Below, one piece after another: positions 7,930 to 16,672 of a DNA stretch of 42,435 nt (the first letter of the stretch is position 1; the number at the start of each line of letters is the position of its first letter). Source of the DNA: Magnetococcales bacterium (GTDB taxonomy: Bacteria; Pseudomonadota; Magnetococcia; Magnetococcales; JADFYX01); NCBI GenBank assembly GCA_015232405.1, contig JADFZS010000040.1:1-42435 (forward strand), written 5' to 3'. Below the pieces are notes generated by a model that saw nothing but the letters and a program-made list of their open reading frames with translations, searched no databases and was not told the DNA's origin. The position numbers and the translations under genes are program-made.

Positions 7930-9557
7930 GTAAGCCTTTTGCCATCACCCTGGATACAGGATCGAGTCTGGTAAACCTTACCGGAAGTTGGCGTTCAAAA
8001 AGACCGGTGTTTGCAGACCACATGCCCCCTTGCAACATTGCCTGTCCAGCTGGAGAAAATATACAACAGTGGCTCTACCATGCCGAGGAGGGAAATTACC
8101 ACTTGGCATGGCAGGAGATAATGAAACATAACCCCCTTCCTGCCATTATGGGAAGAGCCTGCTATCACACATGTGAAGGTGAGTGTAACCGGGCCAAGCT
8201 TGATGAAACTGTGGGTATACACGCAGTGGAACGGTTTTTGGGTGATCTTGCGATAGATAACAACTGGCGAGTTAAGATAACCGTACCGAGAAGCGGTAAA
8301 AAGGTTATGGTTATCGGCTCTGGACCTGGAGGTCTCTCTGCTGCTTATCATCTAACATTGCTTGGTCATGCTGTTACTCTTTTTGAAGCTGCCCCTAAAG
8401 CTGGTGGTTTGATGCGTTATGGTATTCCCCGTTATCGTCTACCCAGAAAAGTATTGAATGCCGAGGTGGACCGTATTGAACGTATGGGGGTTGAGTTTAA
8501 GTTGAACACACCTGTGCGTGATATTGTTGGTGTAATGGAGGATGAGGGATTTGATGTTGTTTTTGCAGCTATTGGTGCTCAACTACCAAGGCAGATAGAT
8601 ATACCAACTGATGACTCTGTACATATGTATGATGCAATCCATATGCTGCGCAGCATTGAATTGGAGGAGGAGTTTCCTGATATAGGTGATAAAGTTGTGA
8701 TCTATGGTGGTGGTAATGTAGCAGTGGATGCTGCCCGTTCTGCGGTACGGTTGGGAGCAAAAGAGGTTAGCATTGTCTACCGTCGTTCCAGAGACAAAAT
8801 GCCAGCCCACTCTTTTGAAATCAAAGAGGCTGTGGAGGAGGGGGTTGAACTCAACTGTTTACGGGTTGTCCGTAAGGTGGAAAACGGTAATATCCAGGTG
8901 GAACAGATGGTATTGACCGACACCAACAAACCTTTCCCCACTGGTCAGATGGAGAACATCAAAGCCGATACCCTTATCTTGGCTTTGGGTCAGTTGGTGG
9001 ATGCCGACTGCTGCTTGAGCAGTGTACCGGGGGTTGGAGTTTTGCAAGGCAACGTGCAGGTGGACAAAGCCATGTGTACTGGCAATGAGAAGATATTTGC
9101 CGGGGGCGATTTGGTTCCTTGTGAAAGAACCATAACCGTAGCTGTTGGTCATGGTAAAAAGGCTGCCCACTATATTGATGCCTACCTACGTGAAACTGAG
9201 TATCAACCCAAACCAAAATCACCAACTGCCACATATGAAAAACTCAATACCTGGTATTTTAGCGATGCTCCTAAAACAGTACAGCCAATATTAAACCTGA
9301 TAAGGCGACAGTCGGGCTTTGAAGAGGTGCTAGGTAATCTTGACGAGGATAACGCACTTTTTGAGGCCCGCCGTTGTCTATCTTGTGGCAACTGCTTTGA
9401 GTGCGATAACTGTTATGGTGCTTGCCCGGATAACGCCATTGATAAGTTGGGTTCGGGAAAACGGTTCAAGGTTAATTATGACTACTGCAAAGGGTGTGGG
9501 TTGTGTGCTACAGAATGCCCATGTGGAGCAATAGACATTGTAAACGAAACCATTTAG
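7926..9557 (+). CDS. GltD-like NAD(P)H flavoprotein fused to a two-cluster ferredoxin (PorD-like) domain
   Basis: A 543-residue fusion. The N-terminus (36-87) has the cysteine set CNIAC, CYHTC and CEGEC, as in glutamate synthase small subunits. GSGPGG (131-136) binds FAD and GGGNVAVDAAR (261-271) binds NAD(P)H. The C-terminus (about 484-535) has two 4Fe-4S motifs, CNCYGACP-type and CKGCGLCATECP, like the PorD delta subunit. It probably passes electrons between the oxidoreductase, ferredoxin and NAD(P)H. No separate delta gene is present, so this domain likely takes its place. It overlaps porB by four bases and is last in the operon. Direction of electron flow is unknown. Confidence 0.88.
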   Translation: MSKPFAITLDTGSSLVNLTGSWRSKRPVFADHMPPCNIACPAGENIQQWLYHAEEGNYHLAWQEIMKHNPLPAIMGRACYHTCEGECNRAKLDETVGIHAVERFLGDLAIDNNWRVKITVPRSGKKVMVIGSGPGGLSAAYHLTLLGHAVTLFEAAPKAGGLMRYGIPRYRLPRKVLNAEVDRIERMGVEFKLNTPVRDIVGVMEDEGFDVVFAAIGAQLPRQIDIPTDDSVHMYDAIHMLRSIELEEEFPDIGDKVVIYGGGNVAVDAARSAVRLGAKEVSIVYRRSRDKMPAHSFEIKEAVEEGVELNCLRVVRKVENGNIQVEQMVLTDTNKPFPTGQMENIKADTLILALGQLVDADCCLSSVPGVGVLQGNVQVDKAMCTGNEKIFAGGDLVPCERTITVAVGHGKKAAHYIDAYLRETEYQPKPKSPTATYEKLNTWYFSDAPKTVQPILNLIRRQSGFEEVLGNLDEDNALFEARRCLSCGNCFECDNCYGACPDNAIDKLGSGKRFKVNYDYCKGCGLCATECPCGAIDIVNETI

Positions 9558-9609
9558 ATATCTATTATTTCTTTTATTGTGTGGGTAGGAGTTTACCACC
9601 AGATCAACC

Positions 9610-9649
9610 AGCCAGTATATTGGGTGCAATATGCTGGCTATTTTTTTTA
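9610..9649 (+). terminator. Rho-independent terminator of the por operon
   Basis: AGCCAGTATAT pairs with ATATGCTGGCT (one G-U pair) around the loop TGGGTGCA, followed by eight T. It lies about 50 bases after the last por gene and ends 10 bases before the next open frame. Confidence 0.85.
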
Positions 9650-9704
9650 TTGAAATAAAATGGTTAAAATTTCTCTGGCTAGTTTTAAAAACCAGGAGGG
9701 GCTG

Positions 9705-10844
9705 TTGGTAATTATGACAGCAGCCTTTTATGTGGCTTTTCAAACCTGGATGACCCTGTTAAACAACTTTGTTGTAGAAGGGGCGAGCTTTACCGGAAGA
9801 GAGATAGGTATTTTACAGAGTTTACGGGAGATACCAGGGTTTTTAGCATTTGGGGTGGTGTTTTTGCTGCTTTTTGTCAAAGAGCAGTATTTGGCTTTTA
9901 TCTCTCTAACCATGTTGGGTTTAGGGGTATGTTTAACCGGGTTTTTTCCTACGGCAGTAGGGCTTTATACCACCACTGTTTTGATGTCCATCGGTTTTCA
10001 CTATTTTGAAACCCTGCGACAATCTCTCATACTGCAATGGATAGATAAAGAACACACACCACAGGTATTTGGTAGGATAATCTCTGTTGGGGCCAGGGCG
10101 GCAATAGTGGCGTTGGGTTTAATATATCTAACGGTAAATCTGGCAAACCTGGAGCTAAAATGGGTGTACCTGATAGGTGGTAGTCTTGCGGTTATTGTCG
10201 GAATAGCAGTTACCTTTATCTATCCTCTCTATCCCCAAAAAGTAAACCAACACAAACATCTTGTATTAAGAAAACGCTATTGGCTCTATTATTTGTTGAC
10301 CTTTATGTCAGGGGCAAGACGACAGATATTTGTGGTGTTTGCCGGTTTTTTGATGGTGGAGAAGTTCTCTTTTTCAGTATCCAGTATTACCCTTATGTTT
10401 TTAGCCAACCAAACCATCAACATGTTTTTGGCTCCCCAAATTGGTAAATTAATCGGGGTATGGGGTGAGCGACGCTCTATGATTTTGGAGTACATCGGGC
10501 TTTTTGTTATTTTTGTCTCATATGCCTTTGTTGAAAACCATATAATAGCGGTTGTTCTTTATATTGCCGACCATATGTTTTTTGCCATGGCTATTGCCCA
10601 TAAAACATATTTTCAAAAAATTGCAGATCCTGCCGATATCGCCTCAACTGCTGGGGTCGCCTTTTCTATCAACCATATAGCAGCGGTGGTAATACCAGTT
10701 CTATTTGGCTTTTTATGGTTGATCTCCCCATCATGGGTATTTTTAAGTGGGGCTGCCATGGCTGGGGTATCCCTAATCCTGGCTCTGCTTGTTCCATTAA
10801 CTCCGCTGCCTGGGCAGGAGTCAGTCTTTGCCAAGCCGCAATAA
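9705..10844 (+). CDS. MFS transporter
   Basis: Inner-membrane major facilitator protein, about 380 residues and 12 hydrophobic segments; substrate unknown. WMTLLNNFVVEGASFTGREI and GILQSLREIPGFLAF near the N-terminus are recognisable for a conserved MFS subgroup. The frame is open from an ATG at 9660, directly after the terminator and with no ribosome site. AGGAGG at 9694-9699 instead favours the in-frame TTG at 9705 (or ATG at 9714), which also places the first membrane segment near the N-terminus. It follows the por operon but is separated by the terminator, so it is probably expressed separately. Family firm, start uncertain. Confidence 0.8.
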   Translation: MVIMTAAFYVAFQTWMTLLNNFVVEGASFTGREIGILQSLREIPGFLAFGVVFLLLFVKEQYLAFISLTMLGLGVCLTGFFPTAVGLYTTTVLMSIGFHYFETLRQSLILQWIDKEHTPQVFGRIISVGARAAIVALGLIYLTVNLANLELKWVYLIGGSLAVIVGIAVTFIYPLYPQKVNQHKHLVLRKRYWLYYLLTFMSGARRQIFVVFAGFLMVEKFSFSVSSITLMFLANQTINMFLAPQIGKLIGVWGERRSMILEYIGLFVIFVSYAFVENHIIAVVLYIADHMFFAMAIAHKTYFQKIADPADIASTAGVAFSINHIAAVVIPVLFGFLWLISPSWVFLSGAAMAGVSLILALLVPLTPLPGQESVFAKPQ

Positions 10845-10877
10845 ATATTCTTCACATATCAACAATTTATTTTTTGT
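10842..10877 (+). terminator. Weak terminator-like hairpin after the MFS gene
   Basis: AATAAAT and ATTTATT form a 7-bp AT-only stem, followed by a T run, directly after the MFS stop codon. The absence of G-C pairs makes it weak. Confidence 0.35.
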
Positions 10878-10956
10878 ATATTAACTAAATGTTGAATTTT
10901 TGCTTTAGTGGATAACAAATTGTAATAAGAAAATCTTCTTGAGAGCCGATACGTCT

Positions 10957-10962
10957 TATAAT
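10957..10962 (+). promoter_or_regulatory. Perfect -10 hexamer TATAAT
   Basis: TATAAT at 10957-10962, with no good -35 at 17 bases. It overlaps the first in-frame ATG (10961), which argues that translation of the next gene starts further on, at 11009. Confidence 0.4.
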
Positions 10963-11008
10963 GTGGTGGGGTTGGGTGTTTGGGTGTAGCTTATGTGGGA
11001 GAACAAGA

Positions 11009-12247
11009 ATGATAATATCCAGAGTAAATGTACTTTGCAAATCACAGTTGCTTTCTCTCTTGATAAGCAAAAAACTGGGTATTATTGATGGAATTAAACT
11101 GCACAATCTAAACGATAGTGACATTACAGGAAGACAATTAAATAAAATTCATGATCAAATTCTTGCTTGTATTATCGATTTGGCCCATCCGTTGGGTGCA
11201 AAATATCTAGCCTTTGTAGTTAGCAAACAGATTCCTACTTTGGTGCTTGTAGATGGAGATTTAGCAAAATTCAGGCAGCAGGAGAGTGGGAGCAGTGTTT
11301 ATTTTGATAAAGATGGGATAGCCCTGTTCAGAGACCTCAGCGACTATCTTTACAGGCTGCGATGGAACGCCTCTTCTCCTGTTTTAATTGTTAATAAAAA
11401 CAGAATTCAAGCAAAGCTTGTTAAGGAGTCTTTAAAACCCTACCATTTTCAGCTTGAATGGGTTGATTCATCCAAACAGGCGATGGTTTATTTGCTAAAC
11501 AACCCTAGCACCAAAATCATCATTTTAGGTGGTGAACTTACCGATTCAACTGGGGTTGAGTTTATGCAGCAATTTCATTCGACCCGGCTAAGAGAGAGTA
11601 CCGTAGTTCTGGCATTTTCATCAAATAACCAGCAGGAAACCTTGGAGGAGATGGTGCAAGCCGGGGCAGATGATTTTATCTGCTTACCCAAATCCATCCA
11701 TCTATTGAAATGTCGTTTGGATAGAGCAGTAGATCAAGTACTGATTATGAGTGGAAGAAAAAAAAGTGCCACCAAAGATCCAGCCACAGGGATATGCAAC
11801 AGACGGGCATTTTTGGAGATAGGAGAGGCACTGATGGCAACCGCAGGAAGGGGGAAATTCAGTGTCTCGGTAGGTCTGCTCTCAGTAACAAACTTTTCAG
11901 ATCTATCAAAGCAGTACGGTATAACGTGTGCAGATTTAATACTGGACTCAACCACAAAAACCATCCGCGAGCAGTTCCGCAACAGCGATATAATAGGACA
12001 TTTTGGCGATGGGTTATTCGCTTTCATACTAACAGATTTCGACCAATATTATGCCCAGCAGGTGTTTGATGAGTTGGTCGACAGAATGTTTAAATTAAAT
12101 CTACTAATCACTGATAAACCAATTGAATTAAAAGTTCAACTAGGTGTCGCCATATCAATGGGTAACAATATAGAAGAGATGCTAGCTATTGCTATGGAGT
12201 GTCTGAAAAAGGCAGCAAATAGTAGTAGTTGTTATAATTATAAATAA
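11009..12247 (+). CDS. Degenerate receiver plus GGDEF-like protein
   Basis: Cytosolic signalling-type protein of 412 residues. After an unclassified N-terminal region (1-120), residues about 122-245 resemble a response-regulator receiver with the conserved lysine (CLPKS, K228). The phospho-acceptor aspartate position is glycine (IIILGGELTDSTG). Residues about 257-405 resemble a diguanylate cyclase (DPATGICNRRAF), but the GGDEF motif reads GDGLF (333-337). It is therefore probably unable to make cyclic-di-GMP and may be a binding or scaffold protein. The start at 11009 has GGGAGA seven bases upstream. Stands alone between unrelated genes. Confidence 0.75.
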   Translation: MIISRVNVLCKSQLLSLLISKKLGIIDGIKLHNLNDSDITGRQLNKIHDQILACIIDLAHPLGAKYLAFVVSKQIPTLVLVDGDLAKFRQQESGSSVYFDKDGIALFRDLSDYLYRLRWNASSPVLIVNKNRIQAKLVKESLKPYHFQLEWVDSSKQAMVYLLNNPSTKIIILGGELTDSTGVEFMQQFHSTRLRESTVVLAFSSNNQQETLEEMVQAGADDFICLPKSIHLLKCRLDRAVDQVLIMSGRKKSATKDPATGICNRRAFLEIGEALMATAGRGKFSVSVGLLSVTNFSDLSKQYGITCADLILDSTTKTIREQFRNSDIIGHFGDGLFAFILTDFDQYYAQQVFDELVDRMFKLNLLITDKPIELKVQLGVAISMGNNIEEMLAIAMECLKKAANSSSCYNYK

Positions 12248-12307
12248 TTTTCACTGCTGACAATCTTGATTGTTTTATATAATCTGAATATATTTGCCAA
12301 GTAGACT

Positions 12308-14020
12308 ATGATTATTAAAGAGATCTTGGATAGGTTTGAAGATTGTGAAAGCATCTCATTTGAAGGTGTTGTAGAGTTATCAATAACAGATACTGAGCTA
12401 ATTATTGCTAGGCTTGGAAAAAGAGATCGAAAGTTAGAAAAAATTATTTTCAACAATCTAGAGACTCTATCAGAAGATTCTGCCGCCATCCTTTTTTCAT
12501 GTAAACAATGTTGTCTAGCACCATGTGAATGCCGTCTTGTCACCGACCAATATTTTAATGAGATATATTTCAACTCTTTGAAAAGCATCTCTTTGAGTAC
12601 TGCAAAAATAATAACAGCTTGGGATAATGGCTGGAGTGGTAGTCGTATATCTTTTTCTGGACTTAAAGATTTACCAACAGAAATTGCTGAGATTTTATCA
12701 AATTGGAATGGGCACAATTTTGAGTTTAATGGATTAGAAAATATCTCTCCTGAATCCATGTCTGCCTTATCTCTATGGAAAGGTGGTTCGTTTGAGTTTA
12801 ACGGTTTAACAACATTGCCTAAAAATGTTGCCTCTTCAATATCTAAATGGAAACCAGAAAATGGTTATCTTTTTCTTAACGGTTTAAAAGAAATATCAAG
12901 TGAATCCGCTAAAAAACTATCTGCATGGCAGGGAAGTAACCTTAAGCTAAGTGGTATTAAATCCTTAACACAACAATCAGCTTATTCATTAGCAAAATGG
13001 AAAGGAAAAAGTCTTGATTTAAGAGGGATAGAGCTATTATCCAATGAAGTAGCAAAAGAGCTGTCAATATGGACGGGAATATATTTAAACCTTAGTGGGG
13101 TGTCCAGCCTCAATAAGGAGTTGGCATTTTATTTATCACAGTCCAAAATATTCACATTAGACTTATCTGGGTTGGAAAATATATCATATGATTCAGCCCA
13201 TGAACTTTCAAAATTTCAAGGTAACTATCTTCTGATCGAATCAATAAAAAGCATGTCAGATGAGGCATTATATGAGTTTTTAAAAAGAAATAATGCTCAC
13301 ATGTTTTTTAACCAGAGCAAGTCTTGTCTTTACTCAGGGCAGCCTGAATATGATAAACAAGTATTTTTGCCTTATTCTTTTCATGGATTTTCTGATGAAG
13401 TTGAGAATAGAGCAATAGATTTATTTGAAACTCTATTGTCAGACAAAAAATTATTGTTAGACGAGAAAAACAGGCCCCACTCATTAAATGGACCAGCTTT
13501 GATTATTGGAGATCTTGAAATATATGCAATACATGGTGAACGTGTATCAAAACATGTGGTTACAACGCCTAATTTGATAACCCATGAAGATATTGAAAAG
13601 CAAGAAAATATATTGGTACGTTGTGTAATATTGAATCTTTATGGGTTTGAGAGATATGTTGCTGAAAAGCCAAATAATATAGATTTTATAAAATATTGTA
13701 ATGATTATGAATCAAAAAGGCTTATACAGCTTTTATATACGGAGCCAACCTTGGCTTTTCTTGAAGGAAAATTTACAGACACCAAGGAAGGAAAAAAACT
13801 TTTTCAACAAGTTGCAAAAGGTCTGAATGTAATTATTCGTGAAGATTACAAAATGCTAATTAAAGGAGATCAAGGGTTTATTGGCTACCAATATCCTGCT
13901 TCTAATAAATTGTTCAACTTAAGCGTTGAGTCACCTGTAACAGGGTTTGAACGTCTGCCTGATCTTATGGGGCTGGGAGTACCATGGAGATTATTGGAGT
14001 TAACAAAAGAAAAGCCTTGA
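12308..14020 (+). CDS. Repeat protein (LRR-like 26-residue units) with DUF6745-like C-terminus
   Basis: A 570-residue protein with no signal peptide. Residues about 85-330 form roughly nine units of 26 residues with the pattern LxLSGLxxLSxExAxxLSxWxG, a leucine-rich-repeat-like type that I recall mainly from planctomycete-like genomes. A cysteine cluster (C65, C68, C69, C73, C75) interrupts the first units. The C-terminal part, with HSLNGPALIIGDLEIYAIHG (391-410) and LYGFERYV, resembles the DUF6745 family. Function unknown; protein binding is a reasonable guess for the repeats. It is clearly more AT-rich than its neighbours, suggesting transfer. No ribosome site stands out at the ATG. Confidence 0.7.
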   Translation: MIIKEILDRFEDCESISFEGVVELSITDTELIIARLGKRDRKLEKIIFNNLETLSEDSAAILFSCKQCCLAPCECRLVTDQYFNEIYFNSLKSISLSTAKIITAWDNGWSGSRISFSGLKDLPTEIAEILSNWNGHNFEFNGLENISPESMSALSLWKGGSFEFNGLTTLPKNVASSISKWKPENGYLFLNGLKEISSESAKKLSAWQGSNLKLSGIKSLTQQSAYSLAKWKGKSLDLRGIELLSNEVAKELSIWTGIYLNLSGVSSLNKELAFYLSQSKIFTLDLSGLENISYDSAHELSKFQGNYLLIESIKSMSDEALYEFLKRNNAHMFFNQSKSCLYSGQPEYDKQVFLPYSFHGFSDEVENRAIDLFETLLSDKKLLLDEKNRPHSLNGPALIIGDLEIYAIHGERVSKHVVTTPNLITHEDIEKQENILVRCVILNLYGFERYVAEKPNNIDFIKYCNDYESKRLIQLLYTEPTLAFLEGKFTDTKEGKKLFQQVAKGLNVIIREDYKMLIKGDQGFIGYQYPASNKLFNLSVESPVTGFERLPDLMGLGVPWRLLELTKEKP

Positions 14021-14067
14021 GCGGGGTGAAAGTGCTCCCTGTCAAATTTATCTATTGGTCATCAAGC

Positions 14068-14631
14068 TCATTGCGGTTTGATGATATGCCCATCATTATT
14101 AGCCAAACCTATCAAAACACTGGAACCGTTACTTGCCACCTTCAAAACACCATATCTGGCATTTTCATAATGTTTGGCATGTCCCTCCTGGAAAAAGAAT
14201 GAATCGGCACTGAAGATGAATTCCAGATCATTCCTTGATTTTTGTAACTTGTAATCTAGAAGGTGCTCATTTGGTTGCAGTGAGCCACCCTTATAAATTC
14301 GCTCCAACCTTGCAATATTGCCATCGAGCAAACGATATACTACCTGTCCATTCCAGGGAATATTGGTGCTGGTCGCTGCTTCTCCTGCCTTATCCAAAGT
14401 GGATCTTTCCTGAATTTGAGCATTATAGCGCAAACGCATAAAATCCCCCTGCATCACAGAACGAGGATCGATTGGTTGTAGCCTTAGCAATACTGTTCGA
14501 CCATAATCAATAATCTCTTCCTTCTGTCTGATTTGAACATTGATCACAATTAAAATCGTAATAAGGCCAACCAGAAAAAGCAAATTTCTTGCGACCTTCA
14601 TGATCCGACTCTTTTTTTTATCATAAACCAT
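14068..14631 (-). CDS. GDYXXLXY-domain membrane-anchored protein
   Basis: Protein of 187 residues with one N-terminal membrane segment (about 13-30) and the rest probably periplasmic. The family motif appears as GDFMRLRY, preceded by PIDPRSVMQ, which identifies the GDYXXLXY family of unknown function. It overlaps the end of the DUF4401 frame upstream by 34 bases and is the last gene of a three-gene set DUF2157-DUF4401-GDYXXLXY, a grouping that recurs in other bacteria as far as I recall. No biochemical role is established. Confidence 0.85.
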   Translation of the reverse strand: MVYDKKKSRIMKVARNLLFLVGLITILIVINVQIRQKEEIIDYGRTVLLRLQPIDPRSVMQGDFMRLRYNAQIQERSTLDKAGEAATSTNIPWNGQVVYRLLDGNIARLERIYKGGSLQPNEHLLDYKLQKSRNDLEFIFSADSFFFQEGHAKHYENARYGVLKVASNGSSVLIGLANNDGHIIKPQ

Positions 14632-15476
14632 GGAATCAGGAGTAGAAAACCAACGGCCACCATCAATATTGATTTGTGCAATAGATCAATATCGAGGTCA
14701 TAATAGAGTTTCACAACCAGCAATATCTGGGTAACAGATGCCACAACTGCCAAAGACCAACTCTCTATAGAAAACGCTAAAAGCAGCAATAGCAGAAAAG
14801 AGAGGTTTCCTATTGGAGCTAGCAGACAAATGATGAAGGTAACAAAGGCAGAGATAAAAATAACCGGTTTCCAACTTTCCTCTTGTCTTTTTGATATAAT
14901 CAAAAATAGCCAAACAAAACCCAATGTTTGAACTCCTCTACCTAACCAACGACCCATTAACTCATCGGCAGAAATACCACCTTGTGTAAGAACATAGAGA
15001 ATAGGTGGAACCAGCAGCAAAGCATATGCTGTTGGTCTACTGTCTAAAGGGCGCGTAGGCACTAACAGAAGGTACAACCCCAAAGGCAATGTAACACATG
15101 AAACAACATCAATGCCTCCAGGAATTTCATTTACAGATATGGCAAATATTGCCAAAACAGAGGCGGTTCCAGCACCAACAAATTGTTGGATGGGGTCGGG
15201 CACAATAAAAAACATGAGAACAGCCAGCGATATGGCAAGTAAGGCAACAATAGCCAAACTGTTAAATTGTAGATAAAACCCAAACAGTATGAACCCCTGA
15301 CCAGTCAAGTTGCAGGCTAGTGAAAAATGACGTGCAAAGAGGCTTTTTTTCTGACGATAGAAAGCCACTGAAATGACTGTAATTAGAATACCGTCAGGAA
15401 TTATTGCTGAACTATCGGAAAAATTACTGAGAAAGGGCGACATAACCAACAATAAAAAAACATGGCAGAGATCCAT
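14598..15476 (-). CDS. DUF4401 membrane protein, main part of a frameshifted gene
   Basis: Polytopic membrane protein of the DUF4401 family, function unknown. This frame carries nearly all of the protein (about 8 hydrophobic segments), but its own first residues (MDLCHV) are not a natural start. The true N-terminus lies in another frame at 15401-15613. The two frames join at a run of seven T on the minus strand (A7 at 15454-15460 on plus): adding one T would read through as MFFLLLV without interruption. The break is either a real mutation, a slippage site or a sequence error. It lies between the DUF2157 and GDYXXLXY genes. Confidence 0.8.
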   Translation of the reverse strand: MDLCHVFLLLVMSPFLSNFSDSSAIIPDGILITVISVAFYRQKKSLFARHFSLACNLTGQGFILFGFYLQFNSLAIVALLAISLAVLMFFIVPDPIQQFVGAGTASVLAIFAISVNEIPGGIDVVSCVTLPLGLYLLLVPTRPLDSRPTAYALLLVPPILYVLTQGGISADELMGRWLGRGVQTLGFVWLFLIISKRQEESWKPVIFISAFVTFIICLLAPIGNLSFLLLLLLAFSIESWSLAVVASVTQILLVVKLYYDLDIDLLHKSILMVAVGFLLLIPWFMIKKRVGS

Positions 15477-15613
15477 GCACCAAAACCCAATCCGGCTTCG
15501 ACATACCAGGGCATGGTTGAAACCTGCAAATTTTCCATCACAGAATCGTTCTGTTCTGGCAGAGGAATGGACAGTTTGGAAAAAACCAGTTCCAACTCTT
15601 GCTCTTTATTCAT
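15401..15613 (-). CDS. DUF4401 N-terminal part (before the frameshift)
   Basis: Residues 1-52 of this frame (MNKEQELELV to PWYVEAGLGFGAWISAMFF) match the expected DUF4401 N-terminus, with the typical WY...GAWI entry into the first membrane segment. After the T7 run the frame turns into unrelated residues (YCWLCRP) and stops at 15401. The ATG overlaps the end of the DUF2157 gene by eight bases, as expected for coupled genes, which supports this as the real start. Read together with 14598-15476 it makes a protein of about 338 residues. Confidence 0.75.
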   Translation of the reverse strand: MNKEQELELVFSKLSIPLPEQNDSVMENLQVSTMPWYVEAGLGFGAWISAMFFYCWLCRPFSVIFPIVQQ

Positions 15614-16580
15614 TGGCTCTATCTCTTGTCTGTATCACTCCACTGATCTTTTTTAGTAGAAAGGAAAGCAACCAAGTTACAAAGATTGCTTCCAGACCGA
15701 AGAGAAACAGCTCATTTGATGAGGCAAACTTTGTTGTTATTCTTGCCAACGAAAGGAAGGTAAACAGTCCTGCAAAAAATGCAATCAGGGTGAGAGCCTT
15801 GAAATCTGGCAGAATAAGCCAGTAAATATAAAATGTTGCAATGCAAGTAGCCAGAAAAAGTAATATAAATCCATTTCCTCCAATATAGCCAGTATCAAAC
15901 AAACCATGAAATGCAGGAATTAGTAAAACGCCAAGAAATGAAAATAATAGAATCAGACGAACCCAGTTCCCTGCCAACCATCTCCACCCAATACTTAGGA
16001 AATACTCACGAAAGCTCAATGCCACTCCCATTAAAGAGATATGGCCGAGCATTAGAAATGATTCACTAATCTTGCCTTGTGGCAATAGGATCTCTTTTGT
16101 GTACAAAACCCAAGCAAGATTGGTCACTAGCAACCAGACAATCCATAGAACCTTATTGCGTCCGGCGATGAGCCATGGTAACAGTAGAACTGACCATGTA
16201 AAAAACAGCTCCCAAGAATCCGCCCCAGTTTGATAAACCTGCCCGAATACCGCCAGCAATACACCAACAAGAACTGATGACACAACGACAAGAACTTGAC
16301 CAAGTTGACTATCCCAACTAGCCCAATAAGCCGTAGCCAGTGTTATGGCTATACTAGCTTGAATTGTGATCAGTTTGACTTCTGCAGTGAGATCCGCCCA
16401 ATTGTAAGCAAAGAAAAAAATGATTCCTGCTAGAATATGCCCGATACTTACAATCAGTAGGGCTAGTTCTCCCCATAATCTCCATCTGCCTCCATCACGC
16501 ACCAGTTGCAATGCTGACCAATATTTTGAGCGAGGGATATACCCGGCCAGGTATAGTTTGTGTATGAGGCCACTATTCAT
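15606..16580 (-). CDS. DUF2157 membrane protein
   Basis: Polytopic inner-membrane protein of 324 residues with about 9 hydrophobic segments. The N-terminal cytosolic segment, with GYIPRSKYW, followed by FFFAYNWADLTAEVKLITIQ, is typical of DUF2157. First gene of the trio with DUF4401 and GDYXXLXY proteins, overlapping the next start by eight bases. Function unknown; the constant grouping suggests one membrane complex. A copy of the dispersed repeat lies about 25 bases upstream of the start. Confidence 0.85.
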   Translation of the reverse strand: MNSGLIHKLYLAGYIPRSKYWSALQLVRDGGRWRLWGELALLIVSIGHILAGIIFFFAYNWADLTAEVKLITIQASIAITLATAYWASWDSQLGQVLVVVSSVLVGVLLAVFGQVYQTGADSWELFFTWSVLLLPWLIAGRNKVLWIVWLLVTNLAWVLYTKEILLPQGKISESFLMLGHISLMGVALSFREYFLSIGWRWLAGNWVRLILLFSFLGVLLIPAFHGLFDTGYIGGNGFILLFLATCIATFYIYWLILPDFKALTLIAFFAGLFTFLSLARITTKFASSNELFLFGLEAIFVTWLLSFLLKKISGVIQTRDRANE

Positions 16581-16605
16581 TACAAATGCCTAAAGTGTAA
16601 ATTAA

Positions 16606-16627
16606 GCTGCTGTTTCTAGGTTTATAC
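16606..16627 (+). repeat. Dispersed repeat, single arm (GCTGCTGTTTCTAGGTTTAT)
   Basis: Single-arm copy with the shared core GCTGTTTCTAGGTTTA. It lies between two divergently placed minus-strand transcription units. No matching second arm is seen here. Confidence 0.7.
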
Positions 16628-16672
16628 ATCAAGGCTTGTTTCATTAGTATCAATCAATACTTTATGCTGGAT

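Noticed and set aside
14057-14082. Inverted repeat TCATCAA/TTGATGA at the convergent ends near 14.07 kb
   Set aside because: Seven pairs without a T run and partly inside coding sequence; not convincing as a terminator.
13984-14202. Plus-strand frame after the LRR-like gene
   Set aside because: It overlaps the ends of two well-supported genes and has no ribosome site.
15440-15475. Programmed -1 ribosomal frameshift in DUF4401 (sequence contains TTTTTTA)
   Set aside because: In the zero frame the codons are ATG TTT TTT TAT, so the slippery heptamer is out of phase. Transcriptional slippage, mutation or sequencing error fits better.
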